From Coptodactyla brooksi (taxonomy: Eukaryota; Arthropoda; Insecta; Coleoptera; Scarabaeidae): a stretch of DNA of 21,021 bases. The notes beneath the pieces are model-generated. The model had not been told where the DNA came from. It did not search any database and saw only the letters and a program-made list of their open reading frames with translations. The position numbers and the translations under genes were made by a program. The DNA is taken from assembly GCA_033557675.1 (NCBI GenBank), contig JAWQRM010000614.1, positions 1 to 21,021 of the forward strand, in the 5' to 3' direction. Positions 8,641 through 17,239 of the stretch are shown piece after piece (the stretch's first letter is position 1; the number at the start of each line of letters is the position of its first letter).

Positions 8641-9629
8641 CTTTCCAGTTCTTCTAATAAGGATATGCCTGCTCGCATAGCTCCAATGGAGAAGGCAGGT
8701 TGCTTGATGGTGATAATAATATCTATACGGTGTCACGAATTTTAATACTTGAAACCTACCTGTCGAGTCTTCTATTCTTCGATATCCAAAGGAAATAAGT
8801 ACATGTTCGATAATAAGAAGACCTACTTTATTAAACTAATCACAAGAGATATCAGGAATTGAACATATAAAAATTGCAACATCATGAAGAAGTCAGGCGA
8901 TTGGGTTAAAATTTTTCAGTAAGTGCAAATTAGGATGAACTCTCTAAATGATTAGTATTTCAAAGTTACACTTTTGCTTTTTAAATATAATTATTTATTT
9001 GTAACAATACAGGTCATTTGTGGCATTAATTCAATTCAATTCTGATGCATCCTACATGGCGTTGCAATTTTTACAAACAGGAGTATATATTCATTCCTTA
9101 AGTTGACACATGATCACGAATCGTTTGAGGCTTACTTGTCCCCTACCTAAATGTATGGTGTATAGTTTGTGCACAAATCACCTCGAAAAACAGAACTCCA
9201 GCTTAGCAATAGTTATACAGATGTTAAGTGAAACAATTTCTTCCTCATTCACAAAGCTAAAAATGTGACGTTATACAGGATAGCTAATAAATGCTTAATC
9301 ACACATTCAATCATGTGCTTAGGGGATAGAGGACACAAGATAGAGGAGAGAGTGGAGGAGATGGATAGAGACATTTACCGGAAGCTCAACGATATCAAGT
9401 CTTAACGATTCCTGGAAAACAATTTCTATACTGGGTGTAACTTACAATATCCATAGCAAAATTGTTTTCTTGTGTGAATGTAATATCAGAGACAGAGAAA
9501 ATCATTGAAGAAAGGAAGCTTCATTATTCATATAAAGATTCATTCAAAAAGGGATTCATTGCCATCCACAACTAATAATGTGCTTTGAAAAGCTCTCATA
9601 AATTCAAATTATATTGATATAGCAATTCT
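8641..9629. other. Unassigned AT-rich interval
   Basis: About 1 kb between the PLE copy and the FLGN fragment. There is no frame above 60 codons and no motif I recognise. A purine-rich run lies at about 9328-9375. Part of the sequence just before 9630 may be the decayed N-terminal portion of the FLGN-family protein, but I could not align it. Confidence 0.4.
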
Positions 9630-9905
9630 TTACTGGTTCTGATGTTAGAAATCTTCTCAAAGATGGTGGACTTTTAAATACAAATGGAAGTTACGGAAAG
9701 AGAAGCCTGAGGAGGGTTTGCAGACGTAGTGACCAAGTTTTTAGGCAATAAGAAGGATCCAAACTCGAAATCAATTGTTGAGAACATGCTGCAAAAGTAT
9801 AAAAACTTAAGTTGTTTCATGTACTTAAAGGATCACTTCCTAAATTTACGTTTGAAGTAGTTTTCGTAAAATCTGCGCTCCATTAACGAAGAGTGTTAGT
9901 ATAAG
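9630..9905 (+). pseudogene. Fragment of 'FLGN' transposon-linked uncharacterised protein
   Basis: From about 9632 the frame reads FTGSDVRNLLKD, resembling the GIFVGPQIRKLLKD-like block of an uncharacterised arthropod family. After a frame change it gives EREA, a TGA where the family has Trp, then FADVVTKFLGNKKDPN, IVENMLQKYKNLSC, HFLNLRLK and NLRSINEE. The last two correspond to the HFLHSH and NLGAVSDE blocks normally followed by GERFHQDI. That last motif is missing here and stops appear instead. The family occurs widely in arthropod genomes in copies that look mobile, but I know of no assigned activity. Recognition is from memory of the motif order, so the family link is fairly firm and the biological role unknown. 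Confidence 0.6.
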
Positions 9906-10081
9906 CTAAGAAGAAAGAATACATTATAAGAAAAGACGTTTTAAGAATATTTTAAAGTCTCATATTTTCGCAATACCTTGACTTTTTACAAATTGTACAA
10001 GTTGTGATTTGCGAAAAATGCTAACGTGATGGAAAAAAATGAAGATCATTTTCGGATTCGGAAAAGCCAAATTTTGCAGGA

Positions 10082-10306
10082 GTGTGTTTTTATTCGCTCA
10101 CGGGAAAAATATCTTCTGAAACTAATACAGCGGAAATCAATAGGAAAAGGAATTGCGTTATCGATCCCGTCCAAACAATAGAAGGTATAAAAAGAGTTTA
10201 TAGCTTTCAGAATCCGACCGCAGAACATCTAAACGAGTGGTTCGATTGTGACAAGGATCATGAAGGCTTTGAAGTTATTGACAACACTAATAGTGACTAT
10301 CAGTAG
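10082..10306 (+). CDS. Unrecognised protein-like reading frame, C-terminal fragment
   Basis: A 74-codon open frame of good protein-like composition ends at a TAG after ...NTNSDYQ. Its acidic C-terminus (LNEWFDCDKDHEGFEVID) loosely resembles the acidic tails of jerky/Tigger-type transposases, which often end in a W-[LF]-x-C-D stretch. The upstream part matches nothing I know. TTTTGCAG ends at about 10079, two to three bases before the first ATG, and could be a splice acceptor, so this may be a last exon. An AAATAAA lies about 100 bp downstream. It could equally be a transposon remnant; I assign no function. Confidence 0.3.
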   Translation: MCFYSLTGKISSETNTAEINRKRNCVIDPVQTIEGIKRVYSFQNPTAEHLNEWFDCDKDHEGFEVIDNTNSDYQ

Positions 10307-10309
10307 TAC

Positions 10310-11394
10310 TAATAATAATTTTGTTTTATAATCTATTAATACCATTTTAGATTACATGGCACAAAAACAATATAACTTCAATTTGAATTGTAAGTGCCAG
10401 AGAAATAAACAGCAAAATGTATATGAAATAATTTTGCATTCTTATTTTTCGTATTAGTTGTTTTAGTCTTGTATGTATATGTACCTAAATAACAATTATA
10501 TACTACAAGACAAATACATTAAATTACGTAGTAAAGTTGTTTCTTGTACACTGTATAACTACCTGTTCCTCCATAGCTTTAGAATGTGTATATTTTCTTC
10601 CCAGATCCTTATTTTATCTAGTGACAATTTTGTTCCTTTGAAATGTTATATGTTCATTTAGACCAATATCTTCCATTTTGTAGGATCCGCAGGTCGTTGT
10701 GGTTCATTCCCAGACCATTTACCATAGCTTTCTCTCTTCGCCATCTATATGTTAATTCACACAGAACACTGAAATTAGTCCCGTAAATTGCACCGGTTCT
10801 GTGTAAAATACCAGATTCGGTCGACGTAAAGTAACCTGTTATGATAGGCACATAACCTAACCCTACTCCGAGATTACGGTATCACTAACACTTTCGAATC
10901 AGCGTAAAATATACCTTATTAAGAGCTTTTGTAGAACGTAAGTACCAGAATTGAAAAGCGCTTATCTCGATATTGAAACATTCCTGAGATAAAGGCTCAT
11001 AAAATTACATACAAATTGGTGCAAAACAACAATACCTTCTATAAGTGAAAGAATTCGTTGTTGTTACCATCAAACATAGGGTCTACATTATAGACCAATC
11101 CTAGTTACTACTTCGTCCAGTAGATAACCTACACGATTCTCGAAAGTACTTACCAATATAAGGTTTAATTCAGGAGGTTATCCAGTATGGGCTGATTTAT
11201 ACTCATTAAGTGCAAATAAATTACTGCTTTACTGTATTCCTGTAGTTGTGTATAGGTAATTTCGTAATTTATAATATATTTTGGTAAACAACTTACAAAA
11301 ATAAGGAGCAGTAATTAACCCAATACGGACATTCTGAAGTTTTGTTGATAATCTGCATGAACCACACGAACTATTTGCATTTAGGAATTTAGAA
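10310..11394. other. Unassigned AT-rich interval
   Basis: I recognise nothing here. A minus-strand frame at 10654-10851 (65 codons) and a plus-strand frame at 10473-10661 show no motif. The DNA at 10680-10860 is somewhat richer in CG words than its surround. The last 100 bp may be decayed PLE sequence leading into the endonuclease fragment at 11395. Confidence 0.4.
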
Positions 11395-11650
11395 ATAAAG
11401 GACAAACGCGTGGGTTTCTTAAAATTAGGTATAAAGCCCACTTTAAATATACTAGACCAGATAAATCTAGCGTGGCTGCCCACATTATCACTCTAAATCA
11501 TAGGAAAAATAACAAAATGGAATTCATTCAGTAAGTTAATACAAATAATCCACTTGATGCGCTACAGAAAGCCTAGAAATTTTTAAAAATAGAAAAACAT
11601 TTAATAAAGATCCTTGGCTCTATATCTGTGTCCATATTCCAACTAGTTTA
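11395..11650 (+). pseudogene. PLE GIY-YIG endonuclease fragment (copy 2)
   Basis: The plus strand reads GQTRGFLKIRYKAHF, then KSSVAAHIITLNHR and MEFIQ, the same order as the PLE C-terminus at 8100-8260. A stop follows FIQ. After frame changes the remnant tail (KAWKFLK-like) runs to about 11640. The YIG portion and everything upstream are lost, while the conserved Arg and His of the RYKxH segment are kept. It is a 5'-truncated, dead copy of the same family. Confidence 0.75.
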
Positions 11651-11868
11651 AATAGTTTTAAAAAGTAATGAGGATTGAAGCTAGGTATATTTAGAAACTG
11701 TGCATATTTTAAATATAGAAAAGCTTGCATGAATATTGGTAACACCAAAATTGTATCATTCGAAGAGTTGACTGGCGTTGTAGAAACTGACGCCGGCTGA
11801 CTAGGCAACATAAAATACAGAGGTCGATAGAAAAATTCCAGTTGCGGAGACGGAAGGCATAATTAAGG

Positions 11869-11985
11869 ATGTCAGATTCAGAAGGAACCTTATCGGAAAT
11901 GAGAAGAGAGATGGAGGAGGATTATGGAGTATTTCAGAGATCTAGAAAATCATTAGAAATAGTAAACTTAGGTAAAAATGTATAA
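11869..11985 (+). CDS. Short reading frame MSDSEGTLSEM..., possible first exon
   Basis: A 38-codon frame starts at ATG 11869 and has a hydrophilic, Glu/Arg-rich, helix-prone composition (MRREMEEDYGVF). A GGTAAAAATG donor-like site lies at about 11971, only 15 nt before the stop. It could be a short first exon or the start of a LINE ORF1-like protein. No family is recognised, and the frame is short enough to arise by chance. Confidence 0.2.
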   Translation: MSDSEGTLSEMRREMEEDYGVFQRSRKSLEIVNLGKNV

Positions 11986-12009
11986 ATTTTTATGCATATT
12001 TTATTGAAG

Positions 12010-12620
12010 TCTTAGTGACTTCTGTAGGTTTTAACTTTGCGTATTACGACAATGCCGGTTTTTCATAATTTCATAATTTACTGCGACGTATCGGATTGCG
12101 GCTTCCTGGTGTAAATCGCTAAGAGCTTAATTACCGGTTCCAGTTATATCTTTAATCTGCCGTTACCAAATGCGAAGACCCGGTCTGAACTAGTTTTTGC
12201 CGAAGGGCGTCGACAATAACTCAAAATTGACCCGCAGGATAACGCCATGCCACGCTTCTGAACGAGGCGTACGCCGTTGCTTGTTTTTCAGTTCGCCCGG
12301 GTCGGTACCCTTTGATATTCAAATCGGTATGCAAAGTGGAGAAGTCTAAATGTCAATTATGGCGACAATGATGGGGATGTCGATAGAAGTGTCGCTGGAG
12401 AACAATAGCGGAAGGTAAGGCGATGCCAAGTGAAAAGATCGCCGCAAGGAGTTACTGAAGACGATGGTTGCGGAAATGTGGTTTGCATCTTGTGTTTTAA
12501 GAACGAATGACAAGAAAACGATAACAATAAACAATCAAAACCGCAGGACGTTTGTAAGTACACAATTACTACGGAAATGAAGATGTTACAAGTGTGATTT
12601 ACATTCGTTTAATTGGTTGT
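12010..12620. other. Second GC-richer unassigned block
   Basis: CpG-rich sequence (many CGxCG words at 12080-12480) set in AT-rich DNA. A TTGTTTTTCAG acceptor-like site lies at about 12291. Minus-strand frames at 12346-12534 and 12357-12563 overlap each other and show no domain. No transposon hallmark is visible. It may be unique host sequence such as a conserved noncoding element, promoter or untranslated exon. Confidence 0.35.
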
Positions 12621-12662
12621 GAATGAATGATGGGTCTATCAGTAGTCATCAATTAATGGTGA

Positions 12663-12720
12663 ATTCTGTGATTAAATATTGACATTTTCTGTCAATATTT
12701 TGGATGAATATTCACAGAAT
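12663..12720. repeat. Nested inverted repeat
   Basis: Outer arms ATTCTGTGA (12663-12671) and TCACAGAAT (12712-12720) enclose a perfect 11-bp hairpin, AAATATTGACA (12674-12684) and TGTCAATATTT (12690-12700), with a TTTTC loop. The structure could extrude as a cruciform, or it could be the core of a small fold-back element. Confidence 0.7.
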
Positions 12721-12748
12721 ATGATGAATTAAAAATTCAAAATATCAA

Positions 12749-12786
12749 AAAACAATGCAAAACAATTTAAATTGTTTGATTGTTTT
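12749..12786. repeat. Double palindrome
   Basis: AAACAATTTAAATTGTTT (12760-12777) is a perfect 18-bp palindrome. It is itself flanked by AAAACAAT (12749-12756) and ATTGTTTT (12779-12786), an outer 8-bp inverted pair. It lies 30 bp from the nested hairpin at 12663-12720, so the palindromic structures are clustered. Confidence 0.7.
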
Positions 12787-12891
12787 GACTAAAAGGATTT
12801 TTGAATGTTATGCTCTAGGTGTTAGCTGATTAAGCTAAACTGTTAAAATAATACCACAAAACTATCTCTTAACAACAAATATTGTTATTAT

Positions 12892-12990
12892 AGAGGTCTG
12901 AAGATAGCCCAAAATTAGGCCGAAACCGATAAGCTTAATAAAAAAATTAAAAACAACCAGTAAAAGTATTATTGATCACAAACAAAACAG
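12892..12990 (+). mobile_element. PLE-type tail with hammerhead-like motif, second family
   Basis: CTGAAGA (12898-12904), then a short helix GCC/GGC around an 8-nt loop, then GAAACCG (12922-12928) and AATAAA-rich sequence. The layout CTGAAGA-stem-GAAAC repeats that of the PLE folds elsewhere in the window, but the stem sequence and flanks differ, so it belongs to another family. Helix II is only 3 bp, with mismatched junction bases. It is probably a decayed PLE end; no coding sequence is attached. Confidence 0.4.
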
Positions 12991-13004
12991 ATATTTTCAT
13001 TTCA

Positions 13005-13325
13005 ATTTATAATAATTGGTTCTATTGCTTTATCCACAAGATGATCTTTTTCTATGTAAATGTTTTCAATTTTTAATAGTTCGAGTGGCAGGGATGTCCT
13101 TGTCTCTTGACATAATCGTCATACATCGTTAATTCTAAAAGTTCTGGTATTCTTTGCTACTATATTCTTCACGCAAGCCCAAATTAATTCGATTGCATTA
13201 AACTCGCAATGAGCAACAGGTAACCTTAGCAATTTTATGCCTCTTCGTCTGAGTTGCTTTGCAATTGGATTTAATAGTATTTTTTGCTCACAACGGTGTG
13301 ATTTAAATAATTGCAATAACTGCAA
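13005..13325 (-). pseudogene. DDE_3-type transposase C-terminal fragment
   Basis: The minus strand reads LLQLFKSHRCEQKI..IAKQLRRRG, then IKLLRLPVAHCEFNAIELIWACVKNIVAKN. The block matches the LRLPPYHCELNPIELIWAQVK signature of IS630/Tc1/mariner-superfamily transposases with a DDE_3 domain, as known from many insects. The third acidic residue sits in NAIEL, where Ala replaces the family Pro. The frame is open at 13119-13325. Beyond a stop, KIENIYIEKDHLVDKAIEPII (about 13080-13010) matches the usual C-terminal tail in another frame. The catalytic N-terminal half, with the first two Asp, is absent, so this is a truncated relic. Confidence 0.75.
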
Positions 13326-13603
13326 GTTTGTAAATTTAGAGAAAATAAATATATCTTCTGGAAGACACTTTTTTTTTCTTAGTTATATTATTAACATCAC
13401 CACTGTCAAAATTCACGAAAAATATATCACTTTTAGCAGTGAAATACTTTTGTTCGCAAACTTTTTTTTTACGATATAAATAAATGGAAAAGTCCAAAAC
13501 ATTTTTTTTACTACGTAGTGTGTAGACTTCTGCATGCCTAAATTATGACAAACTTTTCACCAGAAGTTGTATTATTTGAGAAAACGAAGATCTGTGGTGT
13601 CGT

Positions 13604-13663
13604 GGTCAATAAAACTAATAGATACCTCAACCACAACAGCACTGCTTTTGTACTTGACATTTA
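13604..13663 (-). mobile_element. PLE leader/end fragment
   Basis: On the minus strand, GCAGTGCTGTTGTGGTTGAGG then TATCTATTAG resembles the leader that follows the hammerhead-like fold in other copies (compare 6697-6737). It abuts the minisatellite at 13664. Together with the RT fragment at 14215-14480 it probably marks the two ends of one minus-strand PLE copy. Confidence 0.55.
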
Positions 13664-14180
13664 ATCTAGTACTATTGTAATACTAGACAGTTTAATCTAG
13701 TTTAATTTAGCTTAATCTAATTTAATAGGGCAATTAAACCTTTATCTCAATCAAATCCTAGTTTAATCTAGCCTAATCCAGCTTTTTAACTGGATTGGAC
13801 TAGATTAACTCAGCTTAATTAAGTTTAATTTAGTTTAATTTAGTTTAATCTAATTTAATAGCGTTTAATCTAGTCTAATCTAGCTTAATTTAGTTTAATC
13901 TACTTTAATCTAATTTAATACAGTTTATTAAGTTTGGTCTAGTTTAATAGGGTAATCAAATCTTTGTTTAATCGGACAATTAAACATTCAACTTCATCAA
14001 ATCCCAGCTTAAAAGGCAATTAAACCTTTAACTCAATCTCATCTTAGTTTAATCTAATCTAATCCAGCTTAGTTCTGTTTAATTCAATTTAACCTAGTTT
14101 AATTTAGTTTAATCCAATTTAATCTAGTTTAATCCAGTTTAATCTAATTTAATTTAGTTTAATCTAGTGTAATCCAGTTT
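13664..14180. repeat. Minisatellite of degenerate 10-bp TTTAATCTAG units
   Basis: About 0.5 kb built from TTTAATCTAG and close variants (TTTAATTTAG, TTTAATCCAG, CTTAATCTAG). A longer unit is superimposed: an AATTAAACCTTTA..CTCAATC..AATCCAGC block at about 13729-13781 returns at 14015-14068, roughly 285 bp later, with a third, partial copy at 13974-14010. Simple slippage alone would not give that pattern, so larger duplications occurred as well. The array separates PLE end sequence (13604-13663) from PLE coding sequence (14215-14480) on the same strand. Confidence 0.85.
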
Positions 14181-14214
14181 TTTTTTTCGATTTATTACAT
14201 AAACCAAATTAAGT

Positions 14215-14480
14215 ACTACCCTAGACTATTGTAATAATTGTTAACTTGTTTAGTTCTATTTTATCATTTACGATAAAATATTTGATCATGTTGTTATTAT
14301 TAGTAAAAGCTACTTTAAAAGTGCTTAGATTCGACTTTAATTGAAGTTCATTTTAATTTACTTTTTCCCCAAAATGTTATTAGATTTTTATTAAATCGCC
14401 ATGTGTCAAAAATCGCCAGCACGTCATCAACATATCTATCCCAAGCTTTAAGAAAATATTTAAGCTTATGCTAACGAAAA
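14215..14480 (-). pseudogene. PLE reverse transcriptase fragment (copy 3)
   Basis: On the minus strand the sequence reads KLKYFLKAWDRYVDDVLAIFDT, RT motif C with its two Asp codons at 14423-14428 (plus-strand numbering). It then reads VAFTNNNMIK, the block just before the GIY-YIG domain, running directly into NDKIELNK, which belongs after that domain. The endonuclease core of about 100 residues is therefore deleted. This copy keeps the YVDD box that copy 1 lost to a stop codon. It is otherwise decayed, and the minisatellite follows on the 3' side. Confidence 0.7.
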
Positions 14481-14689
14481 TGTTAAATGTATAAGCTTAA
14501 GAAGAAACATAAATTGACCACAGGGACATGAATTATTAGAGGGTTAAATGAAAAAGGAACGAATATTACAAAATAAATATAAAATAGAAATACCAACAAT
14601 AACAAAGATGGTAAAAAAGGAAGGGCAAAAAATGGAAGTACTATAATAACAGATGAATGAGAAGATATATATACAGGTATTAAAGAAAG

Positions 14690-14870
14690 AAAATTGTGAA
14701 CAAAATTATATGTCAGGGACCTGTTGGAAATGCCAGTAAATAAGATAAAGACGATTTTTTGAAAAATTACAAGAAAACATTAAAGAAAGTACAAGAATTA
14801 TAGTTTACAGTGGATGTAAATATGAGGAGTGGGTAACAAACCTGAGAAATAGGATTAGAAGTAATTAGCA
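14690..14870 (+). pseudogene. Possible LINE endonuclease fragment
   Basis: GPVGNASK, a stop, DKDDF and, after a one-base shift, FEKLQENIKESTRIIVY resemble the YAPTED..DKDEFYEKLQ..I..VIVMGDFN stretch of apurinic-type LINE endonucleases. The GDFN box itself is not recognisable (VYSGCKYEEW stands in its place). Its position about 1.3 kb upstream of a plus-strand LINE RT relic fits one decayed element. The similarity is short and uncertain. Confidence 0.3.
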
Positions 14871-14879
14871 CTATTTCTA

Positions 14880-15890
14880 AAATTTTGTATTGATAACAAT
14901 ATGGTTATTATAAACTCCTTCTTTCAACATTCCTACAACAGAATTTATAAAATAAGCAGAGGAAATGCTCACTACAGGTGAAACCTCAATATGGGGCAGA
15001 GGATTTTTGTCCCGTGATTTACCAGCACTATTTTTACCTTCTCTTACCGGCAGGTATTAAGAGAAAGTATTGCATTCGCAAAAAACTATTGACGAATTAG
15101 GCTTTCTGTAGATTATCTATGCTATTTTTAATGATTGGAATGTCCGTCCTTCCGTCTGTAAATCGCTTTTAGATTCCCACAAGCTAATTATTATATAATC
15201 TATCATAGCTATCTATTATATAACCTAAAATTTTTTGATTTTTTACAAGTTTTGTAACAAAATACGTTTTTGTAATCTACATAAAATTGCGAGTAAAAAA
15301 CTATAAGGATAGTACATGCTTAAAATCAACGGTACTCTACTTATAAGCATAAATGAAAAAGAAATAGAGTCCTATGGGGCAAGAGGGTATTTCGTTATTA
15401 ATCTCGTTTACTTGTCTCTTTAGAAACCAAATTGTTTCAAATAAAGGTTGCATGACATCGAATTGGAACATCCTGTATATTTTAGATACTTTTAAAGTCC
15501 TTATAAGACTCGAGGACCACTTTAATTATACATCAGTTTTAAATCTGGGCGTTATTACACATTTTTGGAAAAAGATGACAGGCACGAATGGACATTTTTT
15601 TACAAATTTTATTTTATATTTAAATCAGGGGCAAGGTAAGAGAAAGTCATATGCGATGTACATCTTCTAGTTTTACTTATAGTCGACATATTTTAGCTTT
15701 TCACTATTTTCAAAACTCACTCACAAATACCAACTTCTACAAGTAAAAGAAGTTGTGTTCGTCAATCACAGAACCCGAATCATCCCATAATGTGAAAAAC
15801 ACAGCAAGAATGAAATCACATAGATATTCTGAAAACTCAATAAGAAATAAACTAGGTAAGAATAAGATATAAAACTGAAAAGAAACCATA
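14880..15890. other. Unassigned interval within or beside the LINE relic
   Basis: A 98-codon plus-strand frame (15374-15670) shows no domain and its composition is unremarkable. An 8-bp inverted repeat, CAACTTCT/AGAAGTTG, lies at 15731-15755. The interval may be decayed LINE sequence or an insertion between its endonuclease and RT parts. Confidence 0.35.
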
Positions 15891-15899
15891 CATAAAAAC

Positions 15900-16890
15900 C
15901 AAACGTATAAGGAGATACTACAAGTATGTATGTAAACTAAGGAAAACGAACATAAGACAACAATATACAGAAAGATTAAAGAAACAATTTGAAGAGAACA
16001 GAAAAACTATGAGAAGATATTGAACAAGGATATAAACTATTCAGAGGAAATGTTAAGTTGAAAGGAGCCCACGAATAGTATTGCAAGCGCAAAAAGAAAG
16101 TTGGAATTATTCAGCCAGATAATAGAACGAAACAATAGAAACAGCATGAAATTATTCCACAGGATAGTAGAAATAGTAGAAATTTGATAACAAAGGAAGG
16201 TATGTGGAGAGCATTTCCATTGAATATTAAATACTAATAATAAACATGAAGAAAACAAAACAGAAGAAGATCTACCGGAATTGAAGGAATAAACGAAGAA
16301 TAAGTGAACAAGAAATAAGGGAGGCTGTAGTGAAAATAAAACTAGTAAATAATGGTAGTCCCCAAAGACTGGGCAAATGCCACAATCGTATCTATTCACA
16401 AAAATGATCACAAGCACGTGGTGAACTTATAAGAGAATCCAATTGCTTAACGATGTTGGGAAAGTTTATGAGAGAAAACTGAAAAGAAAGCAATAAGCGA
16501 AATTGAACGCAAACCGCAGGAAGAGCAAAGTGAATTAAAGAAAGGACGTGATATACCAGATCATGTTTTTATATTATAATAAATAGTTGGGGAGGCAGTA
16601 AGCAAAACCAAAAATGTAATCTTCTGTTTAACAGTTGTAGCAAACTGTTAAAAATCTGTTTGGAAAACAGATTTCGAACACGCAATATGATTTCGGAATC
16701 ATTTGCAACAACGGAAGGGGAAAGTATAAATGCAATAGACGATATGATAGCGAAATGCAAGGAAAGCTTTTGAAGATATCAAATGGATATCGGTGACAGG
16801 AAACAGTAGAAAAGACAAGATCCGGAAATTTAGAACAACGTAGCGGCAGAATATGGTCTATGCATCAACGTAAGGATGCACACTATTTGA
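15900..16890 (+). pseudogene. LINE reverse transcriptase relic
   Basis: Blocks appear in LINE order. A basic pre-RT segment covers about 15900-16080. AKRKLELFSQIIERNNRN then MKLFHRIVE lies at 16090-16180. ISEQEIREAVVKIKLVNNGSP (about 16300-16360) matches the conserved EEVREAIKKLKNGKAPG block and is followed immediately, in another frame, by VPKDWANATIVSIHK (16358-16402), so a segment between them is deleted. VGKVYERKLKRK lies near 16458. EEQSELKKGRDIPDHVFIL (16517-16576) matches the Q-GFRKGR-T-D-IF block. IDDMIAKCKESF near 16740 may be the decayed FADD catalytic box, and EYGLCINV near 16858 the segment after it. Numerous stops make it inactive. The family (RTE-, Jockey- or CR1-like) cannot be fixed from this much. 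Confidence 0.7.
16629..16674. repeat. Two adjacent hairpins in the LINE relic
   Basis: TAACAGTT/AACTGTTA (16629-16650, 6-nt loop) and AAATCTGTTT/AAACAGATTT (16652-16674, 3-nt loop) stand one base apart. Both arise where LINE coding sequence would be expected, so they may be local inverted duplications made after the element died. Confidence 0.6.
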
Positions 16891-17239
16891 AGCTTTGACA
16901 TATTCTACTTTTATTTTCACTTGATAACATTTGGTAATTTATCCTTTTGGGAGTGAAGGTCGCTGCATTAAAACTGTGTAAAATTTCATTTAAATCTGAC
17001 TTTTTGTGTTCTACGTGTTCCTAAACATGGGAAGTGAAGTATTAAGTCACATAACTAACAAGTTATATGACTTGAAGGAATGAAATTGAAAGATAAGCAG
17101 TAGATGCAAAATGGGAGATAAACTTATCATTCCCATTCAACTTTCGAATACTTTTACGTACACAAAGAGAAAATGCATCTAACAAAATGCTTTTCTTTGT
17201 TTGTTTTTTGGAAAGTATTTTAAATAACGTTAATATACT

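Noticed and set aside
12346..12563. Two overlapping Ser/Cys/Phe-rich minus-strand frames
   Set aside because: They are alternative frames of the same CpG-rich DNA and show no domain.
13664..14180. TTTAATCTAG array considered as a telomeric repeat or CRISPR array
   Set aside because: Units are 10 bp, degenerate and contiguous with no unique spacers, and do not resemble the arthropod TTAGG telomere; a minisatellite explains it.
16037..16417. 126-codon minus-strand frame resembling a multi-pass membrane protein
   Set aside because: It is antisense to the plus-strand LINE RT relic; the hydrophobic look comes from complementing A-rich, Lys/Glu-coding sequence.
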